NCBI GenBank assembly: GCA_044230315.1
Contig: JBGARJ010000030.1
Coordinates: forward strand, 1 to 64,000
Direction: 5' to 3'
Source of the DNA: M3007 sp044230315
GTDB lineage: Bacteria > Bacteroidota > Bacteroidia > Chitinophagales > Saprospiraceae
DNA length: 64,000 bases
The first letter of the stretch is position 1; the number at the start of each line of letters is the position of its first letter. The position numbers were made by a program, and so were the translations under genes. Positions 43,523 through 52,489 of the stretch are shown piece after piece. The notes beneath the pieces were generated by a model that saw nothing but the letters and a program-made list of their open reading frames with translations, had not been told where the DNA came from and ran no database searches.

Positions 43523-46500
43523 ATGAGTCAACCGGTTGCTAATTATACGTTCCTGCCCTGGCTGCGCCAGGGAATCGCCCGGCAGATCAGCTCGGCCGAC
43601 GGCGATAACACCGTGCAATTGCGCACCACCGTGCCGGTCGATCTGGAACTAGCGGCAGAAGGCGGCCCCGGCGGCAAACTGACCCAGCCGGTACACCGCG
43701 ATGTGCAGATATACGGCCCGGGCGATATCGTCGGCATCGATTCCAAAATTGTCGTGCGCACCGAACCGCGGGACTGGATCACGAATTTTGAACCTAACTA
43801 CCTGGCCTTTGTCGAGTTTTACGACGAAGATTTTCCCTGGCGCTATACGCCGGCTGCCCCCAACGGACACCGCCTGCGCCCCTGGATCATGCTGGTGGTA
43901 CTGGAAGAAGGTGAGTTTACCGAAGGGAAAAACCTGCAGAACCGGCCGTTGCCGTTTATCCAGGTCAGCGACGCTGCCGGTAAATTCCCGCCGGCCAACG
44001 AGCTCTGGGCCTGGGCCCACGTGCATGTCAACACCGCACTCGACAACACGGTCGTGTCGGACAACATGAACACGGTGCTGCCCAAATTGGAACAAATTCT
44101 CAACAGCACCCCCGATCTGGCCTGTTCCCGCTTGTTGTGCCCGCGCGAACTGGAGCCCAATAAATCGTATCATGCCTTTGTCGTCCCGGTTTTCGAAACG
44201 GGCCGGCTTGCCGGTCTCGGTCAGGACCCGGCCGGAGCGCCGTTTGCAACCGCGGCCTCTATGGATGCGTATCAGAATCGTCCTGAAGGGGAACTCTTCC
44301 CATATTACTACCGCTGGACGTTCCGGACGGGCGATGTGGGCGATTTCGAATACCTCGTGCGGCTGTTGCAACCGCGTCCCATGGATGTGCATGTGGGCCG
44401 GCGCGACATGGACGTTTCGAATCCAGGCGCCAATTTGCCGGCACTCGACGATTCCAATGTCGGGAACATCCTGAAACTTGGCGGCGCCCTGCGGGTGCCG
44501 GTAAACACCCTTAAACCTGCCGACAAAGCGGATTACCTCAAATTTGAAAATTGGGCCTTGCCGGGGCCGCATCCCTGGCAAAAAAAACTGTCGGTACTGC
44601 TCAACCTGGCCGACGATTATAAACAGAAAAACATTGCCCAGGCCCACCAGAACCCGGACCTCGATATTCCGGACGACTTGGCCGGCGACCCACTCATCAC
44701 GCCGCCTATTTATGGCCAATGGCATGCCCTGACCAACCGGCTCATGGTGAATGCCGATGGCACGCCCGCGGCGCACACCGGCAATTGGGTGCACGAACTG
44801 AACCTCGATCCCCGTTTCCGAGTCGCAGCGGGCTTCGGTACCCAAGTGGTACAGGAAAACCAGGAGACGTTCATGGATGCTGCCTGGAATCAAATCGGCA
44901 AGGTCCTGGAGGGAAACCGCCGTATCCGGTTGGGGCACCTGGCCGAAGCCGCCAGTTTTTCCTGGCACAACCGGGTGTTTGTGCCCCTGGCTGCGCAGCA
45001 ACCGGCTAAAATGCTGATGCTCACCATGCCGGTGCAAAAACGCGTTTTGTCGCAAGGCGTGACGGTGTACAGCACAGTAGCCAGCAGCACGGTAGCCACC
45101 ACGGTATTAAGTGCTCCCATGCGCCGGGCTTTCCGCCCGGGCGGGCGCCTGCAAAAACGGCTGCCGTTCAACGACCAAATTCGGCCAATCGACCTGGTAA
45201 CCCGGCTCAATGCCGGTGAAATTGTGCTGGCGCCGCCCAAAACGGTACCGGCAGCCGTACCTACACTGGACCAGGCGGCCAACACCGTTACGCCAGGCAA
45301 TGTGCCGGGCTGGCTGCGCGATTGGCTGGGCAAATACAAGTGGTTGCCCTGGGTGGCTATTGGTTTGGCCGTTTTGATCGTGCTTTTGCTGCTCCTGTTG
45401 CACGCCTCCGGCGTTTGGCTGGCCGTTGGCGGCGCTATAGCCGCAGGGCTGGTGTATTTGTGGCGGGTGCTGACTACCTGGCAGAAGCAGGAAGTGGCCG
45501 CCGATGCCGCCAAAGAGGAGAACCAGACGCCCGAAGTGGTCAATTCCATGCCGAAGAGCCCGGATTTCCGCTTGTCGAAACCAGGCGAGTCCTTCTCGCC
45601 CAAACGCGGGTTGCAGGACAGTGCCGAAGCGGTGCGTTTCAAATCGGCGATTGCCGAATTCAACGGGTTGCTGGTGGAAAGCGCCAGCGTCGCGCCCAAG
45701 CAGCCCGCACGGCCGCCCCTGGCCATCGGCAACGTGGCTCAACAGATGGCGGCCGAACTGGCGCCTTCGAAAACCATTCCGGTCCGGATCCTGAACAGTG
45801 TCGTGATCCCCGACCGGATCCGGGCGATCCTGGTGGAATTGTTCGACGATGTAATGGCGTATCCGGTGTTCGACAAACCCATGTACGAGCCGCTGAGCGA
45901 GATTTCCAGCGAATTATTCTTACCCAATATTCACCTGATCGAGCCCAATACCATTTCCCTGCTTGAAACCAACCAAAAATTTATCGAATCCTATATGGTG
46001 GGCCTGAACCACGAATTTGCCCGCGAGCTGCTCTGGCGCGAGTATCCCACCGATCAGCGCGGCAGTTATTTCCGGCAATTCTGGGACGTGTCGAGTTTCT
46101 TCCCGCCGCCGCCGGCCCCGCCACCCGAGAAATTACAGGAGAACCTGCGCGACATTCCGGAATTGCACAAATGGTCGCTGAACTCCCAACTAGGCGACCA
46201 CGACAACCGGGAGCAGGGCGGCGACAAAGAAGAGGAGGTCGTGCTGGTCATCCGTGGCGAACTGCTAAAGAAGTATCCGAACACGGTTATTTACGCGCAA
46301 AAAGCGGCCTGGCAGAAAAAAGCCAATTCCAATGAAAATGACCTGACCAAGCCGCGCACCCTGGCGCCCATCCCCGATGGTCAGGAAGAACACCCGCCGC
46401 GCGAACTGGTGCGCACACCCTTGTACGAGGCCCAGGTAAAACCCGATATCTATTTCTTTGGTTTCGATCTTACGGCGGAGGCGGCTAAAGGCGAATCGGG

Positions 46501-46876
46501 CGAAAACCCAAACGACGATCCGGGATGGTTCTTCGTACTCAAAGAACGCCCGGGCGAGCCGCGTTTCGGTTTGGACAACACGCCCGAGCAGGACAACGCG
46601 CCCGGCCCGGCCCACACCTGGAACGATCTGGCCTGGAAAGACAACCTCGTCAACGCCAAACGCCATTTGAAAGCGGTACAGTCAGTAAACCTGAACTTCC
46701 AGGCGCCGCAAGAATTTATCAACGGCGTTAAAAACCCGGAATACGAACAGTACGACGAAGATCGCCAGGTTGCCTGGACCAATAACGTTACTGCGGCCGA
46801 ACTGGCCTATATCCTGTATCAAGTGCCGTTTATGGTTGGCGTGCACGCCGCTGAAATGCTTCCCAAAACTGATTGA
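43523..46876 (+). CDS. Uncharacterised 1117-residue protein with central membrane hairpin
   Basis: I do not recognise this protein. It begins with a conserved-looking segment NYTFLPWLRQGIARQI (7-22) and has Trp-rich blocks (RPWIMLVVLEEGEF at 119-132, ELWAWAHVHVN near 160). Around 607-656 are two adjacent hydrophobic helices (LPWVAIGLAVLIVLLLLLL, then GVWLAVGGAIAAGLVYLW), a membrane hairpin that would leave both large ends on one side. Residues after 830 include a Pro run (FFPPPPAPPPEKL) and a charged domain ending KTD. No signal peptide is seen, so both soluble parts are probably cytoplasmic. The next gene starts 5 bp downstream. It is the only member of the locus with a predicted membrane anchor. 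Confidence 0.7.
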   Translation: MSQPVANYTFLPWLRQGIARQISSADGDNTVQLRTTVPVDLELAAEGGPGGKLTQPVHRDVQIYGPGDIVGIDSKIVVRTEPRDWITNFEPNYLAFVEFYDEDFPWRYTPAAPNGHRLRPWIMLVVLEEGEFTEGKNLQNRPLPFIQVSDAAGKFPPANELWAWAHVHVNTALDNTVVSDNMNTVLPKLEQILNSTPDLACSRLLCPRELEPNKSYHAFVVPVFETGRLAGLGQDPAGAPFATAASMDAYQNRPEGELFPYYYRWTFRTGDVGDFEYLVRLLQPRPMDVHVGRRDMDVSNPGANLPALDDSNVGNILKLGGALRVPVNTLKPADKADYLKFENWALPGPHPWQKKLSVLLNLADDYKQKNIAQAHQNPDLDIPDDLAGDPLITPPIYGQWHALTNRLMVNADGTPAAHTGNWVHELNLDPRFRVAAGFGTQVVQENQETFMDAAWNQIGKVLEGNRRIRLGHLAEAASFSWHNRVFVPLAAQQPAKMLMLTMPVQKRVLSQGVTVYSTVASSTVATTVLSAPMRRAFRPGGRLQKRLPFNDQIRPIDLVTRLNAGEIVLAPPKTVPAAVPTLDQAANTVTPGNVPGWLRDWLGKYKWLPWVAIGLAVLIVLLLLLLHASGVWLAVGGAIAAGLVYLWRVLTTWQKQEVAADAAKEENQTPEVVNSMPKSPDFRLSKPGESFSPKRGLQDSAEAVRFKSAIAEFNGLLVESASVAPKQPARPPLAIGNVAQQMAAELAPSKTIPVRILNSVVIPDRIRAILVELFDDVMAYPVFDKPMYEPLSEISSELFLPNIHLIEPNTISLLETNQKFIESYMVGLNHEFARELLWREYPTDQRGSYFRQFWDVSSFFPPPPAPPPEKLQENLRDIPELHKWSLNSQLGDHDNREQGGDKEEEVVLVIRGELLKKYPNTVIYAQKAAWQKKANSNENDLTKPRTLAPIPDGQEEHPPRELVRTPLYEAQVKPDIYFFGFDLTAEAAKGESGENPNDDPGWFFVLKERPGEPRFGLDNTPEQDNAPGPAHTWNDLAWKDNLVNAKRHLKAVQSVNLNFQAPQEFINGVKNPEYEQYDEDRQVAWTNNVTAAELAYILYQVPFMVGVHAAEMLPKTD

Positions 46877-46881
46877 TCATC

Positions 46882-49800
46882 ATGGCAAATTTTGAACAAA
46901 TCCGGCAGCAGGTTGCCAGCAGCAGCACCCAACGCAGCGCTTTGCAGCAACAGTTGTTTATTACCCGGGAACAAATCAAGAAAACCGAGGCCCGGCTCAA
47001 AAACCTGGAGCGCCGTTTCCAACCGAACGACCCGAAATCGGTGCAGGAACGCAACGCTTTGCAAGCCCGGCTCAAACAACAGCAAGGTCATGCGGCGCAG
47101 ATCGACAAAAAATTATCGGCTGTGCAGGACCAATGGCAAGGCCACTGGGCGGAGTTTTTACCGTTCACCGATCCGCGCCAGACGATCCAGTTTTTTCAGG
47201 ACCGCACGCCGATTCTGTTGCTGCCCCTGCGCCTGGAAACCCGTTTTAAAAAAACGACCACGGCCGCTGCGGCGTCCGTGAGCCAGTTGTGGGTGCGGGT
47301 ATTTCCCGACGATTGTAACATCGATACATTTGAGCCTTTGCTATCGGAGGTGGAGGCCGATAACACCCGGCGGTTTTGGGCGGGCTATTGGAGCGCCGGA
47401 GCCGACGAAGCCGGGCAACGCGGCGCCTGGAGAGCCCTGGTAAACGCCCATGGCGCCGGGCGGGCCGGTTATCTGGTGCAGCAGTATCAGCCCAAAAATA
47501 CCGCCCCGACCAAGGCTGTTCCGCAGGATGTGATCCTGACCATCGTTGATGCAACCGGGTTGGCCGCGGCCGACCAAACGCTCTTAGTTAACTATTGGCA
47601 GGCGGTCTGGCTGGCCGATGGCAATCGCGTGCTGACCGATCAAGCCTGGAATGTACTGGTGGGCGCTGTAGGGCAGGAGCGAGCCGAAGCGTTGACCCAT
47701 GACTTCCAACCGCAAAACCTGGCGGAGCGCCCTCCGGCGCCATTTGAAAAAAATCAGGTGACCCTCCAGGTAGTTTTTGCCGTATTCCCCACAGAAGATG
47801 AATTCCCTACAAAACGCCTGTCCTGGTCGCAGGCGGCACAAGCAAAGTTGTTGCCCGAGCGGCTGGTCTTGCTGGCCTACCGCAATGGCGATCTGGCGCA
47901 CCAGGTGCTGGGTAATTTTATCCCGACCGAGCTGGCCATCGGCCCCGACCCGCAGGACCCCACACAATTCACCAAAACGGACGGCGAACTGGAATGGGGC
48001 GAGTCGCTCCGGTGGATGTCCGATTTTGAGGAAGCAGTCGGTAAAGGCATGGGATTCAAAATCAACCTCACGGCACAGGAGGCGCAGGAAGGCTTTGACC
48101 GCTTGTTGGTGGTCGGAATTCGAACGAGCGCTGATATGGACGCGTCGGCGACCCAGCTGGAAGACCTGTTGCACAACCATTTGCGCAGCAAAAGCGGCCT
48201 GGCGGTATTGCCGCAGGGCACTGCTACCAATAACACCGAATCCGACGGTTCTTACTACGAACGCACAGACGACCCGGATGACAGTTTTGACGTTTTTCTG
48301 AAAAACACCCAGCAGTTTTCGATCGAGACCGACGACCGGCTGAAAAAGGACGGCCAGTGGCTGGCCCAATGGCTGGGCATCAAGCCCGAAACCCTGCAGC
48401 AGGTGCCGAATGCCGGTCAGACCGACCAATGCGAAGCGCGGGCTATGAACATCGCCCTGTGGCCGGCTACTTTGGGGTATTTCATGGACTCGGCCATGCA
48501 CCCCGTTTTTGAAGACGACGACACCGAATTCGTGCGGACATATTTTACCCGCTATGTCAGCGGACGCGGGCCGATACCGGCCCTCCGCATTGGAAAACAG
48601 CCGTATGGTATTTTGCCAACAACGCCATTCAGCCGGCTGGAATGGTTAAAGGCTTCGGTCGTCGGTGGGATAGCTACGAATGTTGTCAATCTGCCGGGGG
48701 CCGCGCGGCTGCTGAAATTATATCAGGTGCTCCTGAAACTGGAAAGCGATTGGAAAACCCTGTTGCCCGGCGTTTCTTTTGTCGGCAAAACCAATCCTGG
48801 CAAAGACGCCCATCAAATGCTGCTGGATATTCTGGGCCTGACCCCAAACTCGGAAGAGTTTTACTACCGGTACGCGCACAGCCTGGAATACCTGCTCAAC
48901 TGGTTCCGGTTTTTGGGCTTCGGTTCCAAATTCGAGGCCGGTATCAAGGCTTGGGCCTATAAGCAGGGTGCATTGAACTTGCTGGGCGATCTGGGTTATT
49001 CCGGTACTGAATCACCGGATATTCTGGACAAATTCTTTTTTTCCAAACAGTACCTCCTCAGCCGGTTTTTGATCGATGAGGCGCCGTTGTCCGAAACGGC
49101 ATTGCTGCGTTCCTGTACGACCGATCCTGCCGAGGCTAATAACGCTGCCGCGAAAAATTATATCGAATGGTTGCACGACGCTGCTGTGCAATCGCTGGAT
49201 ACGGTGCGCCGCCAAACCGGTTTTTATCAAAATAAAGCCCCCCAAACCCTTTTGTACCTCCTGCTGCGCCATGCTTTGCTGACCGGATACCACGACACCG
49301 GGTTGCGCCTGCTGAAAGCGCGCGAAGTGTACGCTCCGCAAACCATCAAGCAACTAAAGGCTGAATCGAAGTTTGTAAACGTGGCCGAAAAAAGCGCCAA
49401 CTTGCCGGAGAGCCGCTTTCAGTTGCTCTACGAACCGTTAAAATTCCAAACGAACACGCCGGCGCAGACCCTGCACGAATACATTGCCGTCAACCGGCTC
49501 GTGGTGCCGGAGATCAGCCACCTGAACGATCAGATCGATGCCTTGCAGCACCTTGAAAAAACGCCTACGGCACGGCTCGAACGCCTGCTGGTAGAGCATC
49601 TCGATTGCTGCTCGTACCGCCTCGATGCCTGGAAAACCGGCCTGGTGCACCTGCAACTCGACACGATGCGCCGCAACCCCGATTTGCCCACCGGCAACGG
49701 CGGTATTTACCTGGGGGCCTATGGCTGGCTGGAAAATGTGCACCCGGAGAACAAAGTACTGACACCGGTACAGTTGCCGCCCGAACTGAGCGATTTCTTC

Positions 49801-52455
49801 CAAAAAGACAAGGCCACTGCATTGATGCGCGACCAAACCAACGACGGTCATGTGTTGGCGCCCTCGCTCAATCAGGCGGTCACGGCGGCAATCTTGCGCA
49901 ATGGCTATAAGGCCAACCTCGCGCCCGGCCAGCCGGAAGCGCTCGCCGTTGACCTCAGTTCGGAACGCGTGCGCCAGGCGCTCGGCATACTCGAAGGGAT
50001 GCGCAACGGCCAGAAACTGGGCGCTTTGCTCGGCTACCGCTTCGAAAGAAGCCTGCACGACCGGCAGGACAACCTGGAACTCGACCGGTTTATCCTGCCC
50101 TTCCGCCAGGCATTCCCCCTGGTGGCGCGCCGCCTGAAAACCACTCAGGCGCCCGACGACACTACCATTGAAGCGCTGGAAGCGCGCAACGTGATGGATG
50201 GCCTCAACCTGGTCAAACACGTGAATACTTCCGGGCAAAATACCTATCCGTATGGGAAAGGTTCGGTGCTGCCAAACAACGCCACGGCTCCCGAAAAAGC
50301 CGCAATCGATGTGGAAGTGCAGCGGCTGCTGGCGCTGCAAGATGCCGTGGCGGATCTGGCTATTGCCGAAAGCGTGCACCAGGTGGTGTTGGGCAATTAC
50401 GAACGCACGGCGGCGAATCTGGATGCCTATGCCGGCGCGGCCGTTCCACCCGAACCGGAAGTAGTGCGCACCCCGCGCAGCGGCCATGCGCTGACCCATC
50501 GGGTGGGGATACATTTCGACCCCACCGCTACCGCTGCCGCTAACGCAAACCCCCGGGTGAAAGCAGAACCGGCACTCGAACAATGGCTGGCTACGGTGTT
50601 GCCAACCCCGGGCGATATCGCCTGCCAGGTAGAGTATCGCGCCCTGAATGCGGGAGGATCGTCGACCGAAATTGTAACCGCCTCCGACCTGAAACTGTGC
50701 CTGCTCGATCTCTTGTATCAGTATGCGGCCGACCGCGGCCAAACGGCCACCAGCCTCGACGACCGGATTGCGGCCTATATTGCCGGCAAGTTTACCCTGC
50801 ACCCCGGGTCGGTTATTTCCATTAAATACGCCGAACCGATTGGCAACAAGAAAACCTTCTTTGAAATCAACCCGATGCTGGAAAGCCTGTCTGCCTTGTT
50901 GCTCCAGGCCCGGCCGTTACAGGCGGCCGACATTCAGCCGCCCGCTGAAACAACTGCCGACCAGAATTCTGAGCCGGCGCTGGATAGCAACCGCGTGCAA
51001 TCGGTGATGACGGACTTGCAAAATTTTCAAACCAATACCGTGCAACCACTGGCCGCCGATTTACAAGCGCGTTTCGACCCGCCGCCGGTACAGGAGGTGT
51101 TTTTGGTGCAGCATATCGATACCTACCTGCAACAGTTTGCCGCGCTCACTCAACCGGCCGGCGACTTTGGCTTGCAACATGCCGGCTTCACCCCGGCTTG
51201 GGCGGAACGGCAGCAGATCATGTTGGCTGTACTGGGTAAAATTGACCGGTACACGGCAAAATGGGACGATAAACTACTGGAATTTAACAATTTACTCGGG
51301 GAGTACGCAGGAACGCCGCCGGAAGACCGGATAAATCTGTTGCTTCAGGCCGAACGCGTGCTGCGCACTGCTTCAACGGACCCGGATTCGATCGCCGACG
51401 CGGATGCGTTTAAAACCACCCTCGACACCACCACGCGGAACAATTTCACGACCCGGCTCAACCAAATCAAAGGGTTGGCGGCCGCAAATGGAGCAACCCT
51501 ATCCGGTTTGCTGGCGGCAGCAGAGGCCTTTGACAACAGCGATTTCGATGCGGAAGCGCTGGACTTTGCCGATGAAAAGCAACGCATTGTCCGGTTGGCC
51601 GATGATCTGCGCGCCCGCACGGCAGCCCTGCAAACCGCCATTCAGCAGCGCCTGGATGCGGCAACAGCGCAGGTAACGGCTTCCCAATCGGCCGCAGATG
51701 CAGTCACCCGGGTTCAGGCGTTAGTGGATGCCGGCAAGGCCCTGCTGGGCGAAGAGTTTCAAATGTTTCCGGCTTTCTCGCTCCGAAGCGACCACGCAAA
51801 CGAATGGGCCAATGCCTGGAATGACCGGGCCGCTTTGTTGGCCCATGCCGCCTCGGAAACACCCTTCCCTGTAGATGACTGGCTCTACGGAATAGCCCGG
51901 GTTCGGGATAAAATGCGGCATTTCGAGAATATTTTGCTGTTGACCGGCGCATTTGAAACACAAGCGCCTGAACTTACTCCGTTGCAATTTCCTTACCAGT
52001 CTTCCGATTATCACTGGCTGGCTCTGGCGTTTCCGGCCGGACTGGAGTTGCCCACGGAAATGCTGTTGTATACCGCCCATTATTCGCAACCGCTAAACAT
52101 TGCCGGCCGGCAGTGCGGTGCGCTGGTGGAAGAATGGACCGAGGTGATACCGGGCAACAAAGAAACGGCGGGGCTGAGCTTCCATTACGACCGGCCGAAC
52201 AATGAAGCGCCGCAGACCTGGCTACTGGCAACACCTGCGCGCTTTGCCAACGGCTGGCAGTGGGACGACCTGGTAGATTCCATCCACGAGGCGCTCGACG
52301 GCGCACAGTTGCGGGCAGTGGAACCCGCATTTTTAGAAAATACGTATTATGCCCCATTCCTCCCGGCAACCGTATCGGCTGCAGCGGCGCGGGAGATCAG
52401 TATTGTTGCAAATTATGCCCTGGCGGCCAATTTGATCCAAATCATACCCCAATAA
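46882..52455 (+). CDS. Uncharacterised giant protein (1857 residues) with coiled-coil start
   Basis: This is the largest gene of the window and unassigned. Residues 1-80 form a Gln/Arg-rich coiled coil (STQRSALQQQLFITREQIKK). Then come distinctive segments: PILLLPLRLETRF (about 110-122), LWVRVFPDDCNIDTFEP, RIGKQPYGILPTTPF (about 569-583) and many Trp/Tyr-rich blocks. A second helical, Ala-rich coiled-coil region lies near 1500-1630, before a final beta-rich 240 residues. No signal peptide, Walker motif or known catalytic motif was found. The ATG at 46882 is 5 bp after the previous stop; a TTG three codons earlier overlaps that stop. The size and position suggest the main structural component of the locus. 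Confidence 0.7.
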   Translation: MANFEQIRQQVASSSTQRSALQQQLFITREQIKKTEARLKNLERRFQPNDPKSVQERNALQARLKQQQGHAAQIDKKLSAVQDQWQGHWAEFLPFTDPRQTIQFFQDRTPILLLPLRLETRFKKTTTAAAASVSQLWVRVFPDDCNIDTFEPLLSEVEADNTRRFWAGYWSAGADEAGQRGAWRALVNAHGAGRAGYLVQQYQPKNTAPTKAVPQDVILTIVDATGLAAADQTLLVNYWQAVWLADGNRVLTDQAWNVLVGAVGQERAEALTHDFQPQNLAERPPAPFEKNQVTLQVVFAVFPTEDEFPTKRLSWSQAAQAKLLPERLVLLAYRNGDLAHQVLGNFIPTELAIGPDPQDPTQFTKTDGELEWGESLRWMSDFEEAVGKGMGFKINLTAQEAQEGFDRLLVVGIRTSADMDASATQLEDLLHNHLRSKSGLAVLPQGTATNNTESDGSYYERTDDPDDSFDVFLKNTQQFSIETDDRLKKDGQWLAQWLGIKPETLQQVPNAGQTDQCEARAMNIALWPATLGYFMDSAMHPVFEDDDTEFVRTYFTRYVSGRGPIPALRIGKQPYGILPTTPFSRLEWLKASVVGGIATNVVNLPGAARLLKLYQVLLKLESDWKTLLPGVSFVGKTNPGKDAHQMLLDILGLTPNSEEFYYRYAHSLEYLLNWFRFLGFGSKFEAGIKAWAYKQGALNLLGDLGYSGTESPDILDKFFFSKQYLLSRFLIDEAPLSETALLRSCTTDPAEANNAAAKNYIEWLHDAAVQSLDTVRRQTGFYQNKAPQTLLYLLLRHALLTGYHDTGLRLLKAREVYAPQTIKQLKAESKFVNVAEKSANLPESRFQLLYEPLKFQTNTPAQTLHEYIAVNRLVVPEISHLNDQIDALQHLEKTPTARLERLLVEHLDCCSYRLDAWKTGLVHLQLDTMRRNPDLPTGNGGIYLGAYGWLENVHPENKVLTPVQLPPELSDFFQKDKATALMRDQTNDGHVLAPSLNQAVTAAILRNGYKANLAPGQPEALAVDLSSERVRQALGILEGMRNGQKLGALLGYRFERSLHDRQDNLELDRFILPFRQAFPLVARRLKTTQAPDDTTIEALEARNVMDGLNLVKHVNTSGQNTYPYGKGSVLPNNATAPEKAAIDVEVQRLLALQDAVADLAIAESVHQVVLGNYERTAANLDAYAGAAVPPEPEVVRTPRSGHALTHRVGIHFDPTATAAANANPRVKAEPALEQWLATVLPTPGDIACQVEYRALNAGGSSTEIVTASDLKLCLLDLLYQYAADRGQTATSLDDRIAAYIAGKFTLHPGSVISIKYAEPIGNKKTFFEINPMLESLSALLLQARPLQAADIQPPAETTADQNSEPALDSNRVQSVMTDLQNFQTNTVQPLAADLQARFDPPPVQEVFLVQHIDTYLQQFAALTQPAGDFGLQHAGFTPAWAERQQIMLAVLGKIDRYTAKWDDKLLEFNNLLGEYAGTPPEDRINLLLQAERVLRTASTDPDSIADADAFKTTLDTTTRNNFTTRLNQIKGLAAANGATLSGLLAAAEAFDNSDFDAEALDFADEKQRIVRLADDLRARTAALQTAIQQRLDAATAQVTASQSAADAVTRVQALVDAGKALLGEEFQMFPAFSLRSDHANEWANAWNDRAALLAHAASETPFPVDDWLYGIARVRDKMRHFENILLLTGAFETQAPELTPLQFPYQSSDYHWLALAFPAGLELPTEMLLYTAHYSQPLNIAGRQCGALVEEWTEVIPGNKETAGLSFHYDRPNNEAPQTWLLATPARFANGWQWDDLVDSIHEALDGAQLRAVEPAFLENTYYAPFLPATVSAAAAREISIVANYALAANLIQIIPQ

Positions 52456-52489
52456 CCCCCATTTTCTCAACTGTTCATTTGAACCGGAT